Of a stretch of 55,592 nucleotides of DNA, positions 16,690 to 24,254 are shown one piece after another (the first letter of the stretch is position 1; the number at the start of each line of letters is the position of its first letter). The notes beneath the pieces were generated by a model. It had not been told where the DNA came from, did no database searches, and worked only from the letters and a program-made list of their open reading frames with translations. Made by a program: the position numbers and the translations under genes. The stretch comes from CG2-30-36-16 sp964372115 (GTDB lineage Bacteria; Bacteroidota; Ignavibacteria; Ignavibacteriales; Ignavibacteriaceae), in NCBI GenBank assembly GCA_964372115.1, contig CAYJPN010000033.1, positions 1 through 55,592 of the forward strand, in the 5' to 3' direction.

Positions 16690-18480
16690 TTACTCCTCTG
16701 TTGTGCTTGCAACAACCTCTTCAATTGATGTTAATCCAAGTTTAACTTTTTCTAAACCGGCTTCTCTTAGATTGAGCGAACCGTCTTTTTTTGCCTGAAT
16801 TCTTATTTTTTCTTCATCAACATCATCACCGGCTCTTACAATCAATTGTCTAATATCCTTTGTAAAATAAAGCGCTTCGTGTATAGCGATACGGCCTTTA
16901 TAACCTGTATTGTTACATTCCGGACAACCTTTGGCTTCATAAACAGTGTAATTTCGCCATTCTGCTATATTAAGTTCGAGTGCGCCCATCAACGCGTCAT
17001 CAAAATTACTGACCTTTTTTTTACATTTTGTGCAAAGTCTACGAATCAATCTTTGTGCCACGATTAGATTTATTGCATATGCAATTAAAAATGGTTCTAT
17101 ACCCATCTTAAATAAGCGTGCAACAGCACTTGGAGCATCGTTTGTGTGAAGGGTAGAAAATGTTAAGTGCCCTGTGTTTGCAAGTTTTATTGCAACTTCG
17201 GCTGTTTCTTTATCTCTCATTTCACCTACTAACACGATGTCAGGGTCGTGTCTTAAAATGGAGCGGATTGCCTGTTCAAAATTCATTTTATAACCGATTT
17301 TTAACTGACGGGCTCCTTCAATAACATACTCAACCGGGTCTTCAACAGTTAAAACATTTACTGTAGGATCTATTACCTGGTACAATGCGGCAACAAGAGT
17401 TGTACTTTTACCGCTACCCGTAGGCCCCGTAAGTATAACCATTCCCTGTGGTTTATTTATTGCTTTTAAGAAAACATCTTTTGTATAACCTATTAATCCG
17501 AGTTTATCGATATCCCTTATAACTTTTCTATCATCAAGGATACGAATAACAATACTTTCAAATTTGTTTTTAAGTTCAGTACCAACCATTGGCAAAACGG
17601 AAACTCTAAACCTAATAATATTGCCGTCAATTTCTCTCTGAATAAAACCATCCTGCGCACGTTCTCTTTCAAATCTGTCCATTCCTCTTGAACGATCTTT
17701 AACAACTGCCACTACAGCTTCGGGCAAAGTGCCTTCCTGAACATGCCAGGGTTGTAAATTACCGTCAATACGTATTAATATTTCGGTGCGGTTACCCGAC
17801 TTTGGTACAAAGTGAATATCGCTTGCACCCTTTCTGACTCCTTCAACCAAAGCTCCTTCCACTAGATTTATTAACGCGCTTTTATTTATTTCGGCATCAA
17901 GTTCTTCTTCACTTAATGAAGTATCATCGTGGTCAAGTTCAAGTTCCGAATCGGCTTCTTCCATCATTTTGAGATAGACATTTTCCGGAGGAAAAATCAT
18001 CGAAATTAATTTTTCGTAATCTTTTTTTCTTATGTATATCACTTCATATTTTTTAGCATTTAAGCCGAATGCTATCTTGGGAATATTACGTTCGGTTGGA
18101 TCGATTGCGGCAAGAATTAGTTTGTCCTTTATTCGCTCATCGTACATAAAGGGAAGCACTTTATTTTCGAGCATCTGAACTTTTAACTGCTCGCCGGCAT
18201 TATTAACCGTATTTTTTAAGAAATCAAGTCGGTTTGATGGCAGATCTTCCGGATGTGTATCAAGTTCCCTGAACGCGTATAAAATTGCGACTTCCCGGAA
18301 AATCGTATCGTGGTCGTATTTAAAATCCTGCACCAATATTTGCGCAAGATTTCTTTTTATTTTGCTGCTGTCGTTGGCTTTTGCAGAAAGAGCTTTTTCA
18401 AGCATCTGTGCATCAATTATACCTTTTTTAAATAACAGGTAACCTATTTTGTCGGTCATTTCAAGGTTTGTATCAATCAT
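16690..18480 (-). CDS. PilB/GspE-type assembly ATPase
   Basis: The 596-aa hexameric ATPase drives pilus or pseudopilus extension. The N-terminal MshEN-like domain (about 10-165, starting KIGYLLFKKGIID) may bind c-di-GMP in relatives. The N2E domain covers about 200-320. The core has Walker A GPTGSGKST (352-360), an intact Asp box TVEDPVEYV (378-386), Walker B DPDIVLVGEM (412-421) and the His box HLTFSTLHTND (438-448). The tetracysteine zinc site is complete at C483, C486, C519 and C522. Its ATG overlaps the pilC stop by 4 nt, so the two are translationally coupled. All catalytic residues are present, in contrast to the PilT-like protein downstream. Confidence 0.95.
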   Translation of the reverse strand: MIDTNLEMTDKIGYLLFKKGIIDAQMLEKALSAKANDSSKIKRNLAQILVQDFKYDHDTIFREVAILYAFRELDTHPEDLPSNRLDFLKNTVNNAGEQLKVQMLENKVLPFMYDERIKDKLILAAIDPTERNIPKIAFGLNAKKYEVIYIRKKDYEKLISMIFPPENVYLKMMEEADSELELDHDDTSLSEEELDAEINKSALINLVEGALVEGVRKGASDIHFVPKSGNRTEILIRIDGNLQPWHVQEGTLPEAVVAVVKDRSRGMDRFERERAQDGFIQREIDGNIIRFRVSVLPMVGTELKNKFESIVIRILDDRKVIRDIDKLGLIGYTKDVFLKAINKPQGMVILTGPTGSGKSTTLVAALYQVIDPTVNVLTVEDPVEYVIEGARQLKIGYKMNFEQAIRSILRHDPDIVLVGEMRDKETAEVAIKLANTGHLTFSTLHTNDAPSAVARLFKMGIEPFLIAYAINLIVAQRLIRRLCTKCKKKVSNFDDALMGALELNIAEWRNYTVYEAKGCPECNNTGYKGRIAIHEALYFTKDIRQLIVRAGDDVDEEKIRIQAKKDGSLNLREAGLEKVKLGLTSIEEVVASTTEE

Positions 18481-19862
18481 GCCAAAATGCTCTCATAATT
18501 TTGATCGATATCGATTTGCTGCGTGACGCCCGGTTGTTTAGGATTAACAGTTGCCGTTTCAGCAGATACCAGCGTTAATAATATCATAACAACCATTAAT
18601 ATCATGGCAATAAAAACCTGGATCAGTTCAACCACATTTTTTAGTTTATAAACTGTTTCGCTCTCATAATAGTTTGCGAGCTGTAGAGCTGTGTTTTTTA
18701 TTGTGCCTGTTTCTTCGCCCGAATGAAACCTCGATATTGATGTTTCTGTAAAAACGCCACTCGCTTCAAATGCGTCTGTAATTCCAATACCCTTTTTTAT
18801 CATCAAAGGAATAGCGACATTTTTTACTCTATCTTCAAAGTATCTATTACCGGACGCTTCAGCGGCAATTCGGATAGGTTCAATGCTTTCGGCAGAACCG
18901 CTGTACAGCGTATAAAATACGCGGCAAAAAACCTCTATTACCGTTTTGTGGATTAGATTACCTAACATCGGTAGTTTGATAATATGCTTATCAAGAAACA
19001 TTTTACCCTTGTCGGTTTTAGCTAACCTCCAGAGAAACAACGGTGGTAAAACTGTAAATAATGTAACAAGCATTTTATTCGACATCAAAAAATCGCTTAT
19101 CTTTAACGTAAACGCCGTCATTGGGGGCAGATCGATTTTAAATTTTACAAACAATTTTGCTGTTTCAGGAAAAATGTAACCAACATAAAAAAGCACAGCT
19201 ATAAATAATACAAACAATGTAACCGACGGTGTAATTAAAGCGCTTTTTATATTCTTTTTGAATTCCTGTCTTCTATCCAAAAACTTGGCAGTGGCTTTAT
19301 AAATTTCTGACATATTACCACTCTTTGATGCAAGCCCCAGCATGTATGCGGTAAACTTTCCGAAAACCGACTGGTATTTTAGAAAAGTTGTTTCGCTGTC
19401 TGCACCTTTTCGTAAATCATTATTAATTTCTCTCAGAGTTTCTTTTAATGTTTTGTTTTGAGTATCATTTATCAATAATGTAAGAATTTCGCCATAAGGA
19501 AGTTTTTGCTCAAGTAACTCTGCGCTAATTTTTACAAATGTAACAATTTCTGCCTGTGGAGGATTTATTTTAAAATCGAGAAGTTTTTTATTAACCGATA
19601 GTACTTTATATCCAAGACGCGAAAGCGCGTTTTGAACTTCGTCTTTTGTATATGCTTTTTGTTCACCGCGTATCGGTTTTTCATTCCCCTTTTTTGCGCG
19701 ATACAAAAAAGTTAATTTTTTTTCAATCTTCGTTATTTTTAACTGATTCTTTTCAGCTAAACGAATAATTTTCTTTTTACCCTCGGAAAATGTATCGGCT
19801 GTTAATGTCCCGCTAATTACTTGACCGTTGGACTTATCTCCAGTAAACTTTAATTCAACCAT
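18477..19862 (-). CDS. PilC/GspF-type inner-membrane platform protein
   Basis: The 461-aa protein has a cytoplasmic N-terminal extension (1-95, with SRLGYKVLSVNKKLLDFKI). Two GspF repeats follow: the first (about 100-235) includes FVKISAELLEQKLPYGEIL and the signature GNMSEIYK, with a membrane segment at about 211-231. The second (about 300-435) includes VFCRVFYTLYSGSAESIEPI and the membrane segment VFIAMILMVVMILLTLVS near 411-428. It forms the membrane core that PilB turns during assembly. It precedes pilB with a 4-nt overlap. The upstream 150 nt are AT-rich and separate it from the terminator of the pilin-like genes, so pilCB has its own promoter. Confidence 0.93.
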   Translation of the reverse strand: MVELKFTGDKSNGQVISGTLTADTFSEGKKKIIRLAEKNQLKITKIEKKLTFLYRAKKGNEKPIRGEQKAYTKDEVQNALSRLGYKVLSVNKKLLDFKINPPQAEIVTFVKISAELLEQKLPYGEILTLLINDTQNKTLKETLREINNDLRKGADSETTFLKYQSVFGKFTAYMLGLASKSGNMSEIYKATAKFLDRRQEFKKNIKSALITPSVTLFVLFIAVLFYVGYIFPETAKLFVKFKIDLPPMTAFTLKISDFLMSNKMLVTLFTVLPPLFLWRLAKTDKGKMFLDKHIIKLPMLGNLIHKTVIEVFCRVFYTLYSGSAESIEPIRIAAEASGNRYFEDRVKNVAIPLMIKKGIGITDAFEASGVFTETSISRFHSGEETGTIKNTALQLANYYESETVYKLKNVVELIQVFIAMILMVVMILLTLVSAETATVNPKQPGVTQQIDIDQNYESILA

Positions 19863-20010
19863 TTTCTTTTGTTACTATATTTACGAGAAAAACTTGTTCA
19901 CTTATTATCGAACAACAAATAAAATTATTCAACAAGAGTTGTATATAAAATAAATAATTTTAGAATGATTTGATAGTTGAATAAAATTTTAATTGGAAAC
20001 CTATAAAAAC

Positions 20011-20036
20011 AAAAAAAGCCGGAAAACTCCGGCTTT
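20011..20036 (-). terminator. Terminator after the tandem pilin-like genes
   Basis: The stem AAAGCCGG/CCGGCTTT (20015-20022 and 20029-20036) is followed on the minus strand by a T run (A run at 20011-20017 on the plus strand). It separates the pilin-like pair from pilCB. Confidence 0.8.
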
Positions 20037-20058
20037 GTGAAAAACGCTAAGAAACAAT

Positions 20059-20451
20059 TTAATTGGTTTTTGCAATTGCAATTGCGCCCGCGCTGCTTAC
20101 GGTAGCCGTGTAGGTAACGTTGGCAGCACCATCATCGCCTATTTCGGTACCAACTCCCTGGAAAACAATTGCTGCTGCGGTACCCGCTGTTTTAATTGTG
20201 TAAGTTCCATTGTCGTTGCTGCCCATGTTAGTAGGCATTGCAAAACCTACAAATGAATTTCCGCCGCCGCCCATTGAGGTTGGTTTTTTGAAGTAACTCA
20301 TTGAGATGGAAGCTAAATTATTTAAATCACCAATTACGGCGTCTCTATTAGCATTTACTGATTGTGCCTGGAATAAGTTAATTCCAACTACGATAGCGAT
20401 ACCAACTATGATAACACCGAGAACGATTAAGAGAAGTTGTTGTTGGCCCAT
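20059..20451 (-). CDS. Leaderless pilin-like protein 1
   Basis: The 130-aa protein starts MGQQQLLLIVLGVIIVGIAI: a single 20-residue hydrophobic helix begins at residue 6. A helical linker (30-55), a GGGGNSFVGF turn and a beta-rich Gly/Thr/Ala head follow. The plan matches a type IV pilin (N-terminal alpha1 plus globular head). However, there is no basic leader, no G/A-F cleavage motif and no Glu at position 5 after a cleavage site. An in-frame TAA four codons upstream excludes a longer leader. A strong Shine-Dalgarno (AAGGAG) precedes the ATG. It follows its paralogue by 36 nt and ends before a strong terminator, so it is probably the abundant subunit. The pilin role is inferred from context. 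Confidence 0.75.
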   Translation of the reverse strand: MGQQQLLLIVLGVIIVGIAIVVGINLFQAQSVNANRDAVIGDLNNLASISMSYFKKPTSMGGGGNSFVGFAMPTNMGSNDNGTYTIKTAGTAAAIVFQGVGTEIGDDGAANVTYTATVSSAGAIAIAKTN

Positions 20452-20487
20452 GAGAGCTCCTTACGATTTTTGTTAATGAATAATTAA

Positions 20488-20868
20488 TTAATGAACTATT
20501 TCCGTAGTAAAACCATTTTTTGTAATTGTAACATTTACTTCAATAGAGTCGGTGCCGACGACTACTTCATTACCTACTCCGTTTATGATAACATTATCTG
20601 CATTAATAGTAGCATTAAATGTGCCATTCTCAGAAGTCTTAAGTTTCTCCGGTATTTCCCAACCGATAAAACTTTTACCACCGCCGCCAAAATTGGTTGG
20701 CATTTGGTAATATGTAAGTGCCTGCTGACCAATTGTTACACATTCATTTATCAGTACATCTCTTTTAGAAATAATAGCATTTTCTCTAAAAATACTAATA
20801 GAAATAGCAATCGCCAGTCCGACTACCACAATGCCAAGTAATACAAATAATAATTGTTGTTGACCCAA
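20488..20868 (-). CDS. Leaderless pilin-like protein 2
   Basis: This 126-aa paralogue of the next gene shares MGQQQLL, the helix ending in ISIF, the YYQMPTNFGGGGKSFIGWEIP segment (YFKKPTSMGGGGNSFVGFAMP in the other) and a beta-rich tail. The start codon is TTG (an alternative is ATT one codon earlier); an in-frame TAA two codons upstream rules out any prepilin leader. As in its partner there is no basic leader, cleavage Gly-Phe or Glu5. It has one Cys (residue 43). The two genes are tandem with 36 nt between them. The weak TTG start suggests lower output than the ATG-started partner. It is probably a structural or initiating subunit of the pilus-like fibre. Confidence 0.72.
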   Translation of the reverse strand: MGQQQLLFVLLGIVVVGLAIAISISIFRENAIISKRDVLINECVTIGQQALTYYQMPTNFGGGGKSFIGWEIPEKLKTSENGTFNATINADNVIINGVGNEVVVGTDSIEVNVTITKNGFTTEIVH

Positions 20869-20980
20869 AATTTATATCAAATCTCTAATTTATAAAAAAC
20901 TTTTAGATAAGTGTAAAATATTATGCCATAAACCATGATTATTTGACTTAATTAAAACCTTGCATGCTAAATTTACCAGG

Positions 20981-20998
20981 TAATTATTACGTGTAAAT
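20981..20998 (-). promoter_or_regulatory. Shared 18-nt motif, copy B, upstream of pilin-like genes
   Basis: TAATTATTACGTGTAAAT differs at one base from the copy at 16664-16681. It lies 113 nt upstream of the TTG start of the tandem pilin-like operon and about 150 nt from the divergent sigma-54-type promoter, in a 329-nt divergent region that otherwise shows no gene. Confidence 0.4.
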
Positions 20999-21145
20999 AT
21001 TACATGGGAGGTAATTGTTTCCGTTTGTAAAAATAGCTACAAAATAAATGGATCAAAATCGCCTTCTTTGTAAAATAAATCTCATTTTGAGTCTTTGGAC
21101 ACAGAAAATAGTGCGATTTTTTGTTAAATTTAGCATACCTTCTAC

Positions 21146-21159
21146 GGCATGCATATTGC
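21146..21159 (+). promoter_or_regulatory. Sigma-54-type (-24/-12) promoter of the pilin-like operon
   Basis: CGGCATGCATATTGCA contains GG at 21146-21147 and GC at 21158-21159 with exactly 10 nt between, plus the TTGCA of the -12 element and GGCA of the -24 element. Transcription would begin near 21171, 27 nt before the ATG at 21198. An NtrC-type activator gene is in the same window (3651-5024). The spacing is exact but no activator-binding repeats were identified. Confidence 0.6.
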
Positions 21160-21197
21160 ACTTTATTATTATTAAGAATTAATCATTTGAAGTATAT

Positions 21198-21821
21198 ATG
21201 AGCGGAACACAGATGTTTTTGGTAATTGGCGCAATTCTGCTTTTTGCGCTGCTTACGCTAAATGTAAACAGAACAGTTCTTCAGTCGGAAAGTCAGCAAA
21301 GGTCGGCGGAATATATTGTGATGGCTACTTCAGCCGCACAAAATTTGATGAAGGAAATTTCGAGTAAATCTTTTGATGAAGGAACTCTTACACTACCAAT
21401 TTATAGTTCCGATATATTAACTCTTGCAAACTTACTCGGACCAGAAAGCGGCGAGGTTTATGGAAATTGCGACGATGATGGTGAAGACGATGATGGTGAA
21501 GATGATGACGACGATGATGGTGAAGATGACGACGATGATGGTGAAGATGACGACGATGATGGTGAAGACGACGATGATGATGATGAAGACGACGATGATG
21601 GCAACTGCTTTGATGATATTGATGATTACAATCTTTTTACAAGAGCGGAATCAAATCTACGCGGAGGAACATTTAATCTAAAAGTGTGGGTCGATTATGT
21701 CAACGATAATAATTTCGATGTCGTAATGTCGACTAAAACCCGTAGCAAAAGGATAAAAATTGCAGTAGAAAATCCGTTTATGGCGGATACTTTATATTTG
21801 TATAACTATAAATATTATTAA
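21198..21821 (+). CDS. Pilin-like protein with a Cys-bounded acidic repeat loop
   Basis: In this 207-aa protein residues 5-23 are a hydrophobic helix right at the N-terminus (MSGTQMFLVIGAILLFALLT). A long helix (24-58), a short beta region, the acidic insert and a C-terminal beta domain (145-207) follow. C91 and C137 bracket about 45 residues made almost only of Asp, Glu and Gly in DDDDDGE-type units; a disulfide would make this a closed loop that could bind calcium. The overall plan is a minor or pseudopilin without leader peptide or Glu5. It is the first gene of a three-gene operon behind the sigma-54-type promoter; the next start is 1 nt after its stop. Confidence 0.72.
   Translation: MSGTQMFLVIGAILLFALLTLNVNRTVLQSESQQRSAEYIVMATSAAQNLMKEISSKSFDEGTLTLPIYSSDILTLANLLGPESGEVYGNCDDDGEDDDGEDDDDDDGEDDDDDGEDDDDDGEDDDDDDEDDDDGNCFDDIDDYNLFTRAESNLRGGTFNLKVWVDYVNDNNFDVVMSTKTRSKRIKIAVENPFMADTLYLYNYKYY
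21468..21608 (+). repeat. In-frame acidic minisatellite
   Basis: This stretch encodes residues 91-137 of the pilin-like protein. The core is a 21-nt unit (GATGACGACGATGATGGTGAA, with slightly different flanking copies) present as about three near-perfect and several shorter units, all multiples of 3. Length changes would keep the frame, so the loop is expected to vary in length between strains. Confidence 0.8.
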
Positions 21822-21822
21822 T

Positions 21823-22350
21823 ATGAATCAAATACTCGATATTGCCGGGTCTTACATTGTAGGCGGAATTATTTTACTTGCAGTTGTTGGTTTAACGCTG
21901 CATCTTTCCAACCTTTCGCAGGACGTAAAGATGGTTGAAATTACACATAGGTCGTTAACCGATCTTGGAGAAATCATAGAACACGATTTTAACCGTATTG
22001 GTTATCGCGTTGAGAGTGGTGATAAAATAACCTCAATTAATGCCAATGCTATTACTTTCCTTTCTGATATTGATAATGATGGGACAATTGATACTATCGG
22101 TTATTCAGAAATTACAAATGAAACCGAAAAGTTTTTAAGGCGTCGGGTTGCAAATCAAACCAGCTCAGAGTGGCAGATGCAAGTATCGGATTTACTTATT
22201 GAAGGATTAGATTCGAACGGCGCTTCCACTTATACGATTAGTCAGATAAAGAGTGTTGCCGTTACGGTTATGCTCGAAAACGAAAAAGCCGAAGATGCTA
22301 ATTTTGCCGGTAAAATCTGGAAGAGACAATATTTTCCTAAAAATTTATGA
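21823..22350 (+). CDS. Pilin-like (PilW/GspJ-type) minor subunit
   Basis: The 175-aa protein has a hydrophobic helix at residues 8-30 (GSYIVGGIILLAVVGLTLHL). Then comes a typical minor-pilin helix with SLTDLGEIIEHDFNRIGYRV, the hallmark of PilW/GspJ-like proteins where an RxGY segment follows the helix. The head is beta-rich and contains SDIDNDGTIDTIGY, a possible calcium loop. There is no basic leader and no cleavage Gly before the helix. The ATG is 1 nt after the previous stop; the next gene is 19 nt downstream. By analogy it belongs to the tip complex that primes assembly. The functional call rests on the fold pattern and context. Confidence 0.7.
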   Translation: MNQILDIAGSYIVGGIILLAVVGLTLHLSNLSQDVKMVEITHRSLTDLGEIIEHDFNRIGYRVESGDKITSINANAITFLSDIDNDGTIDTIGYSEITNETEKFLRRRVANQTSSEWQMQVSDLLIEGLDSNGASTYTISQIKSVAVTVMLENEKAEDANFAGKIWKRQYFPKNL

Positions 22351-22369
22351 TATTTAACGAGGTTTATAG

Positions 22370-23524
22370 ATGGGCAAGATGCTTTTAATAGTAGTAATGG
22401 GCGCCGGAATTATTTTTTCCGTCGTTAGTTTAACCATAAACAAGAGTAATACTTCAATGGTTTCAAACGCCGCACAAGAGTACGAAGGTGTTATGGCAAA
22501 AAACTATGCCTCAAGCGGCATTGAATATGCATTAAAAAATCTTTCTGACGACACTACCTGGACCGGGGTAGACAATAAATCTTTATCTAACGGCTCCTTC
22601 ACAATAACTGTTGTTAATACTAATGCAAAATATTTTAATGGACCGGCAGCAGGAGTGGTAAAAGGAAGACTGATTACATCCATTGGAACTTACTCAACAT
22701 CTATTGATACTATTCGTGCAGTTCTTCAGTTGCCCACCGGTACCGGAAGTTCGATACCTCCCCCATTCTTAGACTATGCTGTTTGTTCAGGAAGTGATTT
22801 CTCCTTAAATGGAAATGCTTTGATAACAGATGACAATAATAATAGCTGGAATGCAAATGTACATACAAATGCCGATTTCCATATGAATGGCAACAACACT
22901 ATCAATGGTTTTTTAACATATTACTCAAACGCAAGCTCAAATCCTTCATGGAGATTAGGGACAGCAATCAGTCCTAATGTAAATCCAAACGGCGATCCGT
23001 CATATAATCAGGTACCGCTAATCACCATGCCAAGTTATAACCCCGATGATTACAAATTTTTAGCAACCACAGTGTATAATTCCAATAAAACTCTTTCCGG
23101 TAATACTATTCTTGGCACTAAAGAGAATCCGGAGATTATTTATGTTGGCGGCGATTTAACACTAAGTGGTAATATTTCAGGGTATGGTATTTTACTTGTC
23201 AAAGGGAATATAAACTGCAATGGAAACGTTACAATTAATTCTATCGACCCGTCAGGTAATAACCTTGGCTTATATGTAAAAGGTAACTTGAATGCGAATG
23301 GTAATGTAAAACTTTACGCACAGATATATTCGAACAGCGATGTAAACTTAAATGGCAATGTAAAAGTTTATGGTGGTGTTACTGCTAAAGGAACTGTCCA
23401 TTTTAATGGTAATGTTAGCGTTTATTATCGCCCCACCACAACAGAATTAACTCAGCCAATCTGGCCGCAAGCCGGGGGCAGTACGGCAACCCGACCAACA
23501 ATAATTTCATATTTTGAGAGATAA
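22370..23524 (+). CDS. PilX-like protein with an NGN-repeat beta-helix domain
   Basis: At 384 aa, the N-terminal hydrophobic helix (MGKMLLIVVMGAGIIFSVVS) is preceded by a stop codon immediately before the ATG, so no leader exists. Residues 35-60 (YEGVMAKNYASSGIEYALKNL) match the post-helix segment of PilX/GspK-type minor pilins. From about 140 the chain carries repeated x-N-G-N or x-S-G-N motifs (LNGNAL, MNGNNT, LSGNIS, CNGNVT, ANGNVK, LNGNVK, FNGNVS) at fairly regular spacing. This suggests a right-handed beta-helix like polymer-forming or bactofilin-type domains. It would be a large tip subunit or adhesin of the fibre. It ends the operon. Confidence 0.72.
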   Translation: MGKMLLIVVMGAGIIFSVVSLTINKSNTSMVSNAAQEYEGVMAKNYASSGIEYALKNLSDDTTWTGVDNKSLSNGSFTITVVNTNAKYFNGPAAGVVKGRLITSIGTYSTSIDTIRAVLQLPTGTGSSIPPPFLDYAVCSGSDFSLNGNALITDDNNNSWNANVHTNADFHMNGNNTINGFLTYYSNASSNPSWRLGTAISPNVNPNGDPSYNQVPLITMPSYNPDDYKFLATTVYNSNKTLSGNTILGTKENPEIIYVGGDLTLSGNISGYGILLVKGNINCNGNVTINSIDPSGNNLGLYVKGNLNANGNVKLYAQIYSNSDVNLNGNVKVYGGVTAKGTVHFNGNVSVYYRPTTTELTQPIWPQAGGSTATRPTIISYFER

Positions 23525-23674
23525 TATATTATAATTTATAACGTTTAGGGGTTTTTATTAATAAAAAAAGTGTATATTGTTATTAATTAGGTTTAGTCAT
23601 TTAAATTTATTTTATATACATTTGCCTGTCATCATCACCGTGTTAATCAAAATCATTAATTTTTAGGAGAAATT

Positions 23675-24223
23675 ATGCGCAGTATATTTGCGTTTACTTA
23701 TTTAAAAACCAAAAAAGGTTTTTCTGTTTTATTAACAGTTTTGCTTTTTGCTGCTGCCATCAACTTTATTGGATGCGAAACCAAAAAAGATGATAAGCCT
23801 GCAGTAAATATCGATTCGATTAAAGCCGTAGGAGCCCAGCAGATGGCTGACTCAATTGCGGCGGCTGAAAAAACCAAACAAATAGCTGACTCGATTGCTA
23901 TGGCCGAAAAAAATCGTGTGCCCGATATGGTAGGTAAATGGACAGGTTTGTTAGATGGAAGGGCAACAACCCTAACCATAAAAGAACAAACCGAGAATGA
24001 ATTTACCGGAACAATTGTTATTAATTATCGCCAGGTTTCAACAAAAGCGGTTGCCGGAATTATAAATATTGAAACAAAAAAAATAACAATGCGCGATACA
24101 CAAAAATTCAGATATGCCGGCACCTACTCCGGAAATTTCTCTGTAGAAACAAATAAGTTCAGCGGTTCATTTACAATTGCCGCCGATAATCAAAGTTTTC
24201 CGTTTAGTTTAACAAAAAAATAA
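23675..24223 (+). CDS. Lipoprotein with coiled-coil spacer, unknown function
   Basis: The 182-aa protein has a basic N-terminus, a hydrophobic core and the lipobox F-I-G-C (Cys34). A helical linker has two copies of ADSIA-x-AEK, an Asp/Lys spacer typical of Bacteroidota lipoproteins. A C-terminal beta-rich domain (95-182) starts MVGKWTGLLDGRATTLTI, like a lipocalin/calycin-type barrel (WTG-x-L opening, alternating strands). A Shine-Dalgarno (AGGAG) precedes the ATG. The following lipoprotein gene is 31 nt away, suggesting one transcript. Ligand and partner are unknown. Confidence 0.75.
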   Translation: MRSIFAFTYLKTKKGFSVLLTVLLFAAAINFIGCETKKDDKPAVNIDSIKAVGAQQMADSIAAAEKTKQIADSIAMAEKNRVPDMVGKWTGLLDGRATTLTIKEQTENEFTGTIVINYRQVSTKAVAGIINIETKKITMRDTQKFRYAGTYSGNFSVETNKFSGSFTIAADNQSFPFSLTKK

Positions 24224-24254
24224 TCATAAAAAAAAACAATTAGAAAGAAATAAA

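Noticed and set aside
6992..19862. Tad pilus or true type II secretion system
   Set aside because: No TadA/CpaF-type ATPase, TadB/C pair, Flp pilin or GspG-type major pseudopilin with leader is present; the gene set fits a type IV pilus-like plan better.
20900..20940. Second sigma-54 promoter for the minus-strand pilin pair (TGGCATAATATTTTACA)
   Set aside because: The -24 half fits but the -12 GC is replaced by TA at the correct spacing, so the match is not good enough to call.
21424..21681. 85-aa Met/Thr/Lys-rich frame
   Set aside because: It is the +1 shadow of the acidic minisatellite; the repeated MVKMTT pattern comes only from the DNA repeat.
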